Positions 1 through 6,624 of a stretch of DNA of 17,515 nt are shown here, in pieces; within the stretch, counting starts at the first letter, position 1, and each line of letters opens with the position of its first letter. The stretch lies in NCBI GenBank assembly GCA_028277515.1, contig JANQGC010000107.1:1-17515 (forward strand). Direction: 5' to 3'. The position numbers and the translations under genes are program-made. Origin of the DNA: Anaerolineae bacterium (GTDB lineage Bacteria > Chloroflexota > Anaerolineae > Promineifilales > Promineifilaceae). A model generated the notes under the pieces. That model ran no database searches. It had not been told where the DNA came from and saw only the letters and a list, made by a program, of their open reading frames with translations.

Positions 1-333
1 CGGAGGGATGCCAACCCGGCGCTCTTCGTCGCCCATAGCCTTAACGCCCGGAATTCTCGCCTTTCGGTCACATCTGCGCATAATATTGTCAAAAAAGGCG
101 TGAAAGCACTAGGCTTACACGAAAGCCTCTCCGCCCATGATTTCCGGCATTACCGGGCGACCCAGCTTCTACGTGAAGGGATGCCCCTGGAAGTTGTACA
201 GGAATTTTTAGGCCATTCCGATATATCAACGACTCGCACGGTGTACGCTCCGGTACTGGGCGTGCATATTGTCAGCGAATGGTTGGATAATGTGGACATC
301 GAGCCGCATGAGGCGGCAAAATTGTCAGATTAA
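1..333 (+). CDS. Tyrosine recombinase/integrase, C-terminal part (cut by window edge)
   Basis: The frame is open from base 1 and ends with TAA at 331-333, so only about the last 110 residues of a site-specific recombinase are visible. These enzymes cut and rejoin DNA through a tyrosine-phosphate intermediate, in phage and element integration or chromosome dimer resolution. Visible catalytic landmarks, in order, are the His-Asp-Phe-Arg-His box (second catalytic Arg) in LSAHDFRHYRATQLL, the LGH motif in EFLGHSDISTTRTVY, and the Tyr of that segment as nucleophile. The first catalytic Arg and the N-terminal DNA-binding domain lie outside the window. A GTG at 100 is in frame but is not the start, because clear homologous-looking sequence continues upstream of it. 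It may mark one end of an integrated element extending to the left. I cannot tell an integrase from a XerC/D-like enzyme. Confidence 0.85.
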   Translation, partial: RRDANPALFVAHSLNARNSRLSVTSAHNIVKKGVKALGLHESLSAHDFRHYRATQLLREGMPLEVVQEFLGHSDISTTRTVYAPVLGVHIVSEWLDNVDIEPHEAAKLSD

Positions 334-340
334 TGAGGAG
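334..340 (+). promoter_or_regulatory. Ribosome binding site of the 35-residue ORF
   Basis: ATGAGGAG directly follows the integrase stop codon and lies 6 nt before the ATG at 347. This is the main evidence that the short ORF is translated, probably from the same mRNA as the integrase. Confidence 0.6.
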
Positions 341-346
341 TAATTC

Positions 347-454
347 ATGCAACCCATTGGTGTTTTTGTTTTATTAATTTTCGCAGCTCTGGTGGCCATC
401 GCTATTATCGTGCCTCAAATTCAAAAAAGAGGGGATAACGAGGAAAGCGTCTAA
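347..454 (+). CDS. Small single-pass membrane protein (35 aa)
   Basis: A 35-codon ORF starts 13 nt after the integrase stop with a strong, well-spaced Shine-Dalgarno. The predicted peptide has a short polar start (MQPIG), a hydrophobic stretch at about residues 5-23 rich in Val, Leu, Ile and Ala, then a charged tail (QKRGDNEES). That is one transmembrane helix with a cytoplasmic-type basic/acidic tail. I recognise no family. Its position suggests co-transcription with the recombinase, but no function follows from this. The alternative is a chance ORF. The ribosome binding site and clean topology argue against that, while the short length keeps confidence moderate. Confidence 0.5.
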   Translation: MQPIGVFVLLIFAALVAIAIIVPQIQKRGDNEESV

Positions 455-478
455 ATACAAACAAGTATTGTTACTTGT

Positions 479-701
479 GTCATACTGAGCTTGTCGAGGC
501 ATCTCTCGAGGGATTTCTCGCTTTGCTGCTAAGAAACAAACTCAAACCGTCATTCCAGCCTGCCCTGAGCTAGCCGAAGGGAACAGCGTGAGGAATCTTT
601 AGCGATAGGAAGTGCAAGATCCTTCACTGCGTTCAGGATGACTAGGGAATGTTTCTTCACTCATAGAACAGAGCTTGCGATGTGGAATTTCTCGAAATGA
701 C
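479..701. repeat. Composite intergenic repeat with GTCAT-type ends
   Basis: The stretch begins GTCATACTGAG and ends CTCGAAATGAC, whose reverse complement is GTCATTTCGAG, so it has imperfect terminal inverted repeats of about 11 bp. It contains no ORF with coding character. Inside it lies a second element with similar ends (549-642). The wording, with runs such as TGAGCTTGTCGA, matches the style of short dispersed intergenic repeats known from environmental bacterial genomes including Chloroflexota. Only one copy is visible here, so its dispersed nature is inferred. Confidence 0.45.
549..642. repeat. Inner MITE/REP-like repeat nested in the larger repeat
   Basis: It starts GTCATTCCAG and ends CAGGATGAC, giving near-inverted termini. 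It also contains an internal imperfect inverted repeat, GTGAGGAATCTT at about 589-600 against AAGATCCTTCAC at 616-627. At 94 bp it could fold as one long imperfect hairpin. There is no coding content. Its position inside 479-701 suggests insertion of one repeat into another. Confidence 0.45.
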
Positions 702-750
702 AACCGGTAAAGCAAAGTTGGTTGTACTTAGTAGCCTGGTCAACAAGGGT

Positions 751-816
751 TGCCGGGTGGTTTGTAGTGACCGCTTCAGCGGTCAAACGGCTAAAGCCGT
801 TACTACGAACCCGGCA
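751..816. repeat. Three-stem (cloverleaf-like) hairpin repeat
   Basis: Outer arms TGCCGGGT (751-758) and ACCCGGCA (809-816) pair perfectly. A second layer pairs GTAGT (764-768) with ACTAC (802-806). Inside are two compact hairpins: GACCGCT/AGCGGTC at 769-784 and AACGGCT/AGCCGTT at 786-801. The whole can fold as a cloverleaf in RNA or a cruciform in DNA. It has no anticodon arm or tRNA consensus. I interpret it as a REP-type dispersed element just upstream of the carboxypeptidase gene. Confidence 0.6.
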
Positions 817-841
817 AAAAACATTGTCAAACCACCAGGTA

Positions 842-2674
842 ATGTCTAGATCATTAGGAGGGCTTGTTTCAGCCGCTCTCCTGATTATACTGCTCTCCTT
901 CGCCGCGGAGAGAACGGCGGCCGTTTCACAGCAGGCGCAGCCCTTTCTACCCCCGGACCCATTCGTAGCCCGGCTTTATTACGAGCGGATTGCCGATCTC
1001 AGCAAACTCAATGCGTATGATTTGTGGGAGTATAACAACCTGGAAGAAGGGTATGTCTTGCTGAGTCTTACCGGAGCGGAGTATTTGCAACTGCGTGAGG
1101 AAGGCTGGCAGATGATGGTCGACCAGGAAGAGACGGCAAAATTTAGGAATCCGAACCTGCGGCCGTTTAAGGATGGCTACCATACGGTCCAGGAAATATA
1201 TACCCTCCTCCAGGAGATCAACCAGGTGCATCCGGATCTTACGGAACTGGTGACCTATGGCAGCGGGACCTGCCTGCTGCAAGGCGGGTGTACAACCTTG
1301 GGTGGGGACGCTTTTCCCGGCTATGAATTGAAAGCGCTGCGCTTGAGCAATGAAACCATCCCAGGCACCTCGACAATAGAGGATCAAACGATCAGCCAGG
1401 GCAGCAAACCAATCTTTTTTCTGATGGCCAATATTCACGCCCGGGAGCTGACCACGGCCGAAATTGGCCTGCGTATGATTGATTGGCTATTAGAAGGGTA
1501 TGGGCAGGATGCCGACCACACCTGGCTCCTCGATCATCATGAAATTTGGATCATTCCCACAGCCAACCCTGAAGGTCATTGGATGGTTGAATTAGGGACC
1601 GGCGACAAGTACGGTAATTTCCCATTTTACCAGCGTAAGAATATCAACATTGATGCCGATGGCGATGAAGAAGCGGACTGCACGACGTGGCCGCCCAGTT
1701 CTAGCTGGCAATATGGCGTCGATTTAAACCGCAACCATAGTTTTGCCTGGGGTCCGCCAGGTTCCAGCGACAGTCCATGCAGCCAGACCTTCCGCGGGCC
1801 GGAGCCGGTGTCTGAAAGTGAGACGCTGGCTCTACAAGAATTAATCGCCCAACTGATCCCTGACCAGCGGGGACCGGAGCTTGCTGATGCGGCCTCTCAG
1901 GATGCGATGGGGCTTTTGATCACGCTACACAGCTACGGTAATCTCATTCTGTGGCCCTGGGGTTTCACTGACGATCCGGCGCCTGATTTCGCAGGATTGA
2001 AAGCCATTGGTGATAAGATGGCCACTTACAATGGTTATCTTTCCTGCCAGCCGGGGACCTGCCTCTACAGCGCAAATGGCACAACGGATGATTGGGTGTA
2101 TGGGGAGCTGGGCATTCCGGCCTTCACCTACGAAATTGGTGACGAGTTTATGCCTCCTTATGAGACGATTGAACAAAACCAATGGCCGGAAAACCAACAG
2201 GCTTTTCTTTTCGGGGCGAAAATTGCCCGTTCTCCTTACCAAACGATATTGGGTCCTGATACTACAAATGTGACGGCCGAGATCGTTGAGGATGCGCCGC
2301 TTTTAAAGATTACGGCCGAAATAGACGATGGCGATCATGGCGGTCAATCCATCACAGGGGCACAGGTCGCAATTGATACGCCATTTTGGGATGAGAATGC
2401 CCACCCCAGCCCGATGGTGGCTGTTGATGGTTCTTTTGATGGGATTAAGGAAACTGTCTTTGCCTCAATTCCTCTGTCTGAACTTTCACCAGGGAGGCAT
2501 ATTGCTTATGTTCGTGGGCAGGATGCCGCCGGGCATTGGGGGGTGACGTCGGCCGTTTTCGTCGATATTTCTGAAACAAGGCCATTCAAGAATTTCTTTC
2601 CTATGATCCCTTCCAACACACCCGCCGGCAATAATTATTCCTGGCTTATGACCCCTCAAATCTTCTTCAATTAA
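842..2674 (+). CDS. Secreted M14 family zinc carboxypeptidase
   Basis: It is predicted to hydrolyse C-terminal peptide bonds outside the cell. Numbering is from the ATG at 842 (610 aa). Residues 8-22 form a hydrophobic signal-peptide core (LVSAALLIILLSFAA). The M14 domain spans about residues 110-475. Its zinc ligands are His199 and Glu202 in a HARE motif and His363 in LHSYG; Asn296-Arg297 in DLNRN bind the substrate carboxylate, and Glu431 in YEIGD is the general base. A C-terminal Ig-like domain (about 490-585) follows, and the tail holds an aromatic/proline cluster. The reading frame is open back to an ATG at 722, but that part is translated from the cloverleaf repeat and delays the signal peptide, so I reject it. 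No strong Shine-Dalgarno precedes 842. It resembles carboxypeptidase T; substrate is unknown. It stands alone and converges on the next gene. Confidence 0.88.
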   Translation: MSRSLGGLVSAALLIILLSFAAERTAAVSQQAQPFLPPDPFVARLYYERIADLSKLNAYDLWEYNNLEEGYVLLSLTGAEYLQLREEGWQMMVDQEETAKFRNPNLRPFKDGYHTVQEIYTLLQEINQVHPDLTELVTYGSGTCLLQGGCTTLGGDAFPGYELKALRLSNETIPGTSTIEDQTISQGSKPIFFLMANIHARELTTAEIGLRMIDWLLEGYGQDADHTWLLDHHEIWIIPTANPEGHWMVELGTGDKYGNFPFYQRKNINIDADGDEEADCTTWPPSSSWQYGVDLNRNHSFAWGPPGSSDSPCSQTFRGPEPVSESETLALQELIAQLIPDQRGPELADAASQDAMGLLITLHSYGNLILWPWGFTDDPAPDFAGLKAIGDKMATYNGYLSCQPGTCLYSANGTTDDWVYGELGIPAFTYEIGDEFMPPYETIEQNQWPENQQAFLFGAKIARSPYQTILGPDTTNVTAEIVEDAPLLKITAEIDDGDHGGQSITGAQVAIDTPFWDENAHPSPMVAVDGSFDGIKETVFASIPLSELSPGRHIAYVRGQDAAGHWGVTSAVFVDISETRPFKNFFPMIPSNTPAGNNYSWLMTPQIFFN

Positions 2675-2694
2675 GTGGCTATACTGACCTTATG

Positions 2695-3210
2695 CTATGA
2701 AGGAGATTGTTCTATTGCAGGATGGTCAATTCCTACCGGGACCCTTCCACGCGCCAGGTTTGGATCGCGCATTTGCATTAATGAGACACCAATGCCGTAA
2801 GTGATGAAATCTTTTATTGGCGTGACCTCGATCAGACAAGAGTCAGCCTCCATCTTTTCTTCTTCGGCCATTCCTTTAAATATGACCTTCAATATTTCCG
2901 GTGGCGTTTCTTCTGGTTCTAAGATCCTGGCTTCTCCGCAGAAGGTAATGGTCGCGGCGGGAATTTTGACCCAGGGCATAAAGAATATACTTTTATGCAC
3001 CGGGATGGTCATCGAAACATGGGAATTTTGAGCAATATGCTTCACCTTCCATGCTTCTTTACCGCTGGCGATATACAGGCGACGATGATGAACGGCATAA
3101 ACAATGCCCACGGTTCGTGATTCATTGTTGGCCGTTACCATACCTAACACGCCGAAAATTTCCTTCTCTATCGCTTGCCAAACCTGCTCGCTTGTTAAAG
3201 TTGCTGACAT
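2695..3210 (-). CDS. Pyridoxamine 5'-phosphate oxidase-related, FMN-binding split-barrel protein
   Basis: This 171-residue protein has the sequence pattern of the flavin-nucleotide-binding split beta-barrel family: an early FGVLGMVTANNESRTVGIVY strand pair, a central RRLYIASGKEAWKVKHIAQN segment typical of the flavin phosphate-binding region, and a C-terminal YGIGVSLMQMRDPNLARGRV tail. Members bind FMN, F420 or other flavin-like cofactors and reduce or shield small substrates, but substrate cannot be assigned here. The start is supported by AAGGAG about 4 nt upstream on the minus strand. Just beyond is a palindrome at 3226-3240 that could be an operator. The gene converges on the carboxypeptidase with a 20-nt gap and no obvious terminator. 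Confidence 0.75.
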   Translation of the reverse strand: MSATLTSEQVWQAIEKEIFGVLGMVTANNESRTVGIVYAVHHRRLYIASGKEAWKVKHIAQNSHVSMTIPVHKSIFFMPWVKIPAATITFCGEARILEPEETPPEILKVIFKGMAEEEKMEADSCLIEVTPIKDFITYGIGVSLMQMRDPNLARGRVPVGIDHPAIEQSPS

Positions 3211-3225
3211 CGCTGCTCCTTAAAT

Positions 3226-3240
3226 GTAAGTAACACTTAC
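3226..3240. promoter_or_regulatory. Operator-like palindrome upstream of the split-barrel flavoprotein gene
   Basis: GTAAGT-AAC-ACTTAC has perfect 6-bp arms around a 3-bp spacer and lies 16 bp before the start codon at 3210. Its size and position suit a TetR-type repressor site. It shares the AAGT/ACTT half-site ends with the palindromes upstream of the next two genes, but its centre and spacing differ. No regulator gene is adjacent. Confidence 0.4.
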
Positions 3241-3423
3241 TTTGAATCTAACAAAAATTTTTGAACGATAGCCGCTCAATTTTAGCCTATTCCCTATACG
3301 TATTAGATCGTGAAAAGTGTTACAAAGTTGTGCTGATCTATAGCTTGGAGCGCGACTGTGTACTTCGTGAAGCGCCTGGCCGATGATAAGTCCCCGCTGG
3401 TTGTTCCTGGTTAAAGATTTGAC

Positions 3424-3837
3424 TTACCAGGCACCGAGAATAACACTCATTAATGTCAGAGCAATGATGCTGTAAGCTGTATTTATCAAAAATAGCTTGA
3501 TTGATTTTCGTTCAAAAAGATATTGAATGCCGGTGAAGGTGGCTACCCACCCTAGACCCGCGAAGAAACCGGCCATTCCACCAAAGATCATGTCCGCTTC
3601 GGGTCCAATGAATAAGGCCAGGACAAATGCTGCAAAAAAAGCCGGCAAAAAGGATAAACCGAATATCAAGGCCATGTTGCCGCTTTGCAGTTCTTCCTCG
3701 GACATTTTATTCACTTTCATCCATGGTTTTCCTAAGAGGATAGAAGAATACCAAAGACCGCCAAGAATAAAGGTTGATAAGGCTGCAATAATGATAGCCA
3801 GCCAGTTTAATGAATTGAATGCGTTGGTTATATCCAT
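3424..3837 (-). CDS. DUF1761 family integral membrane protein
   Basis: This 137-residue protein is almost entirely hydrophobic with about four transmembrane helices: roughly residues 10-30, 57-77, 82-103 and 115-135. The N-terminal block NWLAIIIAALSTFILGGLWY followed by a GKPWMK loop is characteristic of DUF1761 as I know it. The family has no established function. The start is well supported by AGGAGG (complement at 3844-3849), 6 nt from the ATG. Its promoter region carries two copies of a palindromic operator centred 31 and 78 bp upstream of the start, an arrangement duplicated upstream of the following lipoprotein gene. The two genes therefore probably share a repressor rather than one transcript. 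Confidence 0.75.
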   Translation of the reverse strand: MDITNAFNSLNWLAIIIAALSTFILGGLWYSSILLGKPWMKVNKMSEEELQSGNMALIFGLSFLPAFFAAFVLALFIGPEADMIFGGMAGFFAGLGWVATFTGIQYLFERKSIKLFLINTAYSIIALTLMSVILGAW

Positions 3838-3858
3838 ACATTGCCTCCTATTTCACTA

Positions 3859-3877
3859 ACAAGTGACGGTCACTTGT
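3859..3877. promoter_or_regulatory. Palindromic operator, copy 1 (proximal, DUF1761 gene)
   Basis: ACAAGTGAC-G-GTCACTTGT is a perfect 9+1+9 palindrome, centred at 3868 and just upstream of the AGGAGG of the DUF1761 gene. It is the most symmetrical of four copies of AAGTGACNGTCACTT in this window. The form is that of a dimeric TetR-type or similar helix-turn-helix repressor site; which protein binds is unknown. Confidence 0.65.
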
Positions 3878-3888
3878 AAAACTAAATC

Positions 3889-3900
3889 TTATCCGGATAA
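3889..3900. repeat. Perfect 12-bp palindrome between the two operators
   Basis: TTATCCGGATAA is fully self-complementary and sits between operator copies 1 and 2. It could be a further binding site or part of the promoter spacer. It has no counterpart between copies 3 and 4. Confidence 0.35.
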
Positions 3901-3907
3901 CAGCAAT

Positions 3908-3922
3908 AAGTGACCGTCACTT
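3908..3922. promoter_or_regulatory. Palindromic operator, copy 2 (distal, DUF1761 gene)
   Basis: AAGTGAC-C-GTCACTT has perfect 7+1+7 symmetry centred at 3915, 47 bp from copy 1. It overlaps the last base of the stop codon of the lipoprotein gene, so the operator of one gene abuts the end of the previous one. Confidence 0.65.
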
Positions 3923-5139
3923 TATGGCAACGTGCCACTGATGACGCCTATTCCTTTGAAGCCGCAATTTTGATCGTAATAAATGAAATATGTTCCATCA
4001 ACAAGCACTGACCCCAGGAGAGGCCAGCAATTTTCTTGTAAGGTGATCACCGGATTGGCTTCATGTTTTACCCATTCAACGCCGTTGGAACTGGTGGCGT
4101 AACCGATGTGGGTCGGTTTTTTAATTTGGATGGATGCTGTCGTGACGGCAAATGGGTCGGTGGTGGAGCCGGTGTAAAACATTTCATACCGGCCTTCATT
4201 CAATATTACCTCCAACGAAGCGGCCGAAGCCGAATCCCAGCTTCCCTCCGGACCAACGGGCAATATTGGATCGGAGCCTTCAAAACGGTCGCCCGTTTCC
4301 GGGTCATCATGCAGTGTCCAATTTAGCCCATCCGTAGAATGAGCCAGACCCATTTGGAAACCAATGCCGCCAATGCCCATGTAATACATATCCAACCCAT
4401 CTTCCGTTTGCAAAACCGCCGCCGGTTGGCTTTGGCGGTCCCACGGCCGCAGGCCACGATTGCTCATCAAGGGGGTTTCTGAAAGCGTCCAGGGGCCGCT
4501 TAACTCTGGTGCGGTCGCTCGCAGAATGGTATCGCCGATGGGGATACCCGCATCTCCGGCATTGACAAACATCACCCACTGGTTCCCGTCAAAAAACAGT
4601 TCCGGCGCTACCAGACTGGGAAAGGCGTCTGTGCCCACCAAAACCGGATTGTCAATGTGTTTGGTGAAACTAAGACCGTGTCTTGAGGTTGCATAGCCGA
4701 TGGCGCTGCCCTCCTGGGCATTAGGAGCGCCAACATAGAACATGTGAAATAGGCCATCATGGAAAAAGACATCAGGCATAAAGGCCTGGAAACTATCCCA
4801 GGCGTTGCCACTGCCCGCTCGTAAGGCCAACCCATCTTCCTTTGAGAAATCGAAGCCTTCTTTGTGCTGAAAAGCGGGTACGATTGTCGCTGTAGGTGTT
4901 GGCGTGTCCGTTGGAATAGCCGTCGCAGTTGGGATTGGCTGGGACGTATGGGTGGGTGTCGGCTCGCTGGTGGGCGTAGCAATCGGTGGATTTGGTGTTG
5001 CGGAAGGTGGCAATGTTGGTTGAGCAGTCAATTCGCCACCAGTGGATGCGACCTGGATATTGGTGCCCTGACAGGCAACCAGTAAATAAATCAGGATGCT
5101 TGTAAACAACAGGATCTGTCTTGAAAAAATTTTCATCAT
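3922..5139 (-). CDS. Lipoprotein with five-bladed beta-propeller (glycosidase-like)
   Basis: This 405-residue protein has a lipoprotein signal peptide ending in LLVAC (Cys23 would be lipidated). A Pro/Thr-rich linker occupies about residues 40-88, and a beta-propeller runs to the C-terminus. Blade repeats are visible: IGYATSRHGLSFTKHIDNPV, GLAHSTDGLNWTLHDDP and IGYATSSNGVEWVKHEANPV. Each combines a 'Tyr-Ala-Thr-Ser' strand with a 'Gly-x-x-Trp/Phe' turn, as in GH43/GH32/GH130-type five-bladed propellers. Acidic residues that could be catalytic occur in the blades, but I cannot assign a catalytic set, so activity is uncertain. It should be displayed at the outer cell surface. Two ATGs occur in tandem (5139 and 5136); the AGAGAG upstream is better spaced for 5136. 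Two palindromic operators precede it. Confidence 0.75.
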   Translation of the reverse strand: MMKIFSRQILLFTSILIYLLVACQGTNIQVASTGGELTAQPTLPPSATPNPPIATPTSEPTPTHTSQPIPTATAIPTDTPTPTATIVPAFQHKEGFDFSKEDGLALRAGSGNAWDSFQAFMPDVFFHDGLFHMFYVGAPNAQEGSAIGYATSRHGLSFTKHIDNPVLVGTDAFPSLVAPELFFDGNQWVMFVNAGDAGIPIGDTILRATAPELSGPWTLSETPLMSNRGLRPWDRQSQPAAVLQTEDGLDMYYMGIGGIGFQMGLAHSTDGLNWTLHDDPETGDRFEGSDPILPVGPEGSWDSASAASLEVILNEGRYEMFYTGSTTDPFAVTTASIQIKKPTHIGYATSSNGVEWVKHEANPVITLQENCWPLLGSVLVDGTYFIYYDQNCGFKGIGVISGTLP

Positions 5140-5154
5140 ACTCTCTGGTTCATA

Positions 5155-5169
5155 AGGTGACAGTCACTT
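5155..5169. promoter_or_regulatory. Palindromic operator, copy 3 (proximal, lipoprotein gene)
   Basis: AGGTGAC-A-GTCACTT matches the consensus AAGTGACNGTCACTT with one base off in the left arm. It is centred at 5162, 23 bp upstream of the ATG at 5139. With copy 4 it reproduces the operator pair of the DUF1761 gene. Confidence 0.6.
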
Positions 5170-5201
5170 AATCAACTTCGGACCTTCTGGAAAACTATGA
5201 T

Positions 5202-5216
5202 AAGTGACTGTCACCT
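5202..5216. promoter_or_regulatory. Palindromic operator, copy 4 (distal, lipoprotein gene)
   Basis: AAGTGAC-T-GTCACCT has one mismatch in the right arm. Its centre at 5209 is 47 bp from copy 3, exactly the spacing of copies 1 and 2. Confidence 0.6.
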
Positions 5217-5306
5217 GGGTTAGGTTTAATTTATCAGAGAATTGGCGGGTGGATGTTACCCAAAAGGGTGAATCGAACGGGTGATTTTTCCGAAATGCAA
5301 ATCCCG

Positions 5307-5317
5307 TATAATATAAT
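5307..5317 (+). promoter_or_regulatory. Tandem -10 boxes, candidate promoter of the methyltransferase gene
   Basis: Two overlapping TATAAT hexamers occur at 5307-5312 and 5312-5317. No good -35 hexamer is found 16-18 bp upstream. A start at about 5320 would give a leader of about 80 nt that contains the hairpin repeat at 5335-5371. Confidence 0.35.
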
Positions 5318-5334
5318 CAACTACCCTTATTGTG

Positions 5335-5371
5335 GGCCGATTTGGTAAATCGGCCGGCACGATTTGCCAAA
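5335..5371 (+). repeat. Hairpin repeat with two mutually exclusive stems in the methyltransferase leader
   Basis: Stem A pairs GGCCGATTT (5335-5343) with AAATCGGCC (5347-5355) around a GGT loop. Stem B pairs TTTGGTAAATCG (5341-5352) with CGATTTGCCAAA (5360-5371), 11 of 12 positions matching. The two share bases and cannot form together. It may be a dispersed REP-like element or a leader RNA switch. There is no T-run after either stem. Confidence 0.5.
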
Positions 5372-5403
5372 TAGCGCTTACTCAAGTAGTTTTGCATTCC
5401 TAA

Positions 5404-6621
5404 ATGATCGATTATATTTCAACCATTCGCGAAAATATCCTGGAAAATCCGGATTTCGTTCAGGCAACCTTCAGTGGTAGACAGCGTGGCCAAACGTTAC
5501 GTTGGAAACGGCTCACGATACGGCCGGTGCTCATTAAGGACGGCCGTCATCTACAATTTTCTTTTTTTGATGACACAAAAGATGTTACTAAAAATTATAC
5601 GGGCGAAGAAGCTGAGGTCGAGCTTAACCACGCCCTGAACTTACACTTCCGAAATTTTCATGTCCAAACCTTGAAGGAAAATATTCAAGTTAACCTCACA
5701 AAAAAAGGAAAAGTCATCTTTAACCGTACAGAAACCTACAAACCAAAAAAACTCAATCTGTCGCACGATCGACAAAAAAGCACAGTTCTTGCTGAGGGGG
5801 AGAATATTCCTTTTTTGCGAGCCATTGGGGTGATGACACAAGACGGCCGGATTAAGGCAGCCAGAAGAAGCAAATTTCAACAAATCAATTCGTTTTTAAA
5901 GATATTATCGGAAATTGAGGAAATTGAGCAGATGGCGGAGCCTGTCCGCATGGTTGACTTTGGATGCGGCAATGCCTATTTGACCTTTGCTTCATACCAT
6001 TATCTAAAAAATATTTTAGGCAAGGATGTGCGGATTGTGGGCGTTGATATAAATAAAGATTTGGTGCAGAGAAACAAGGAAATTGCTGCTCAACTTGAAT
6101 GGAAGAATCTAAGCTTTGAACATTCCAGGATAACCGATTACCGGACTAGCGCTTCACCGAATATCGTAACTGCCTTGCATGCCTGTGATACTGCCAGCGA
6201 TGACGCAATTGCTCAAGGGCTATTAATGAAGAGCCAGGTGATCATCGTTGCTCCCTGTTGTCACCATCATTTGCAAGCCCAATTAAAAGAAAAAAATCCC
6301 CCTTCTACCTTTGCTCCCGTGATGCGCTATGGATTGCTATATGAACGGCAGGCGGATATCATCACTGATACCTTTCGCGCCTTGATACTGCGCATGATGG
6401 GATACCGGGTTGGGGTCGTGGAATTCGTCTCCCCCGATCATACCCCTAAAAACCTGTTGCTTCGCGCTATTCGCAAGGGCGAACCTGGCCACTCACAAAG
6501 TATTGATGAGTACTTGAAGTTGAAGGAGTTTTGGCAAGTAAATCCCCATTTATATCAGCTTCTGGAATCCGAACTTGAGCCACTAATTCAACATGAAATA
6601 GAGCAAGACCAGAATCAGTGA
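5404..6621 (+). CDS. Class I SAM-dependent methyltransferase (PF13679-like)
   Basis: This 405-residue protein has an N-terminal half of about 170 residues with no domain I recognise, rich in Lys and Arg. The Rossmann methyltransferase domain that follows has motif I at Asp185 (VDFGCGNAYLTF) and motif II GVDINKDLVQRNKE, whose acidic residue binds the SAM ribose. It also has a HACDTASDDAIAQ segment and an APCCHHHL motif (Pro284-Cys285-Cys286-His). The last two are typical of the Methyltransf_32 group, related to eukaryotic METTL25/GSTCD proteins as I know them. The substrate is unknown; RNA or protein is possible. The start at 5404 lacks a clear Shine-Dalgarno. The gene converges on the MalT-like regulator with only 3 nt between the stops, so the transcripts probably overlap. 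Confidence 0.75.
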   Translation: MIDYISTIRENILENPDFVQATFSGRQRGQTLRWKRLTIRPVLIKDGRHLQFSFFDDTKDVTKNYTGEEAEVELNHALNLHFRNFHVQTLKENIQVNLTKKGKVIFNRTETYKPKKLNLSHDRQKSTVLAEGENIPFLRAIGVMTQDGRIKAARRSKFQQINSFLKILSEIEEIEQMAEPVRMVDFGCGNAYLTFASYHYLKNILGKDVRIVGVDINKDLVQRNKEIAAQLEWKNLSFEHSRITDYRTSASPNIVTALHACDTASDDAIAQGLLMKSQVIIVAPCCHHHLQAQLKEKNPPSTFAPVMRYGLLYERQADIITDTFRALILRMMGYRVGVVEFVSPDHTPKNLLLRAIRKGEPGHSQSIDEYLKLKEFWQVNPHLYQLLESELEPLIQHEIEQDQNQ

Positions 6622-6624
6622 TCC

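Noticed and set aside
479..816. CRISPR array or tRNA gene
   Set aside because: There are no equal repeats at regular spacing, and the cloverleaf-like fold lacks tRNA loops, anticodon arm and conserved T-loop bases.
722..841. Upstream ATG extending the carboxypeptidase by 40 residues
   Set aside because: The added part is translated from the cloverleaf repeat, contains no signal peptide start and lacks a ribosome binding site, whereas the ATG at 842 leads straight into a signal peptide.
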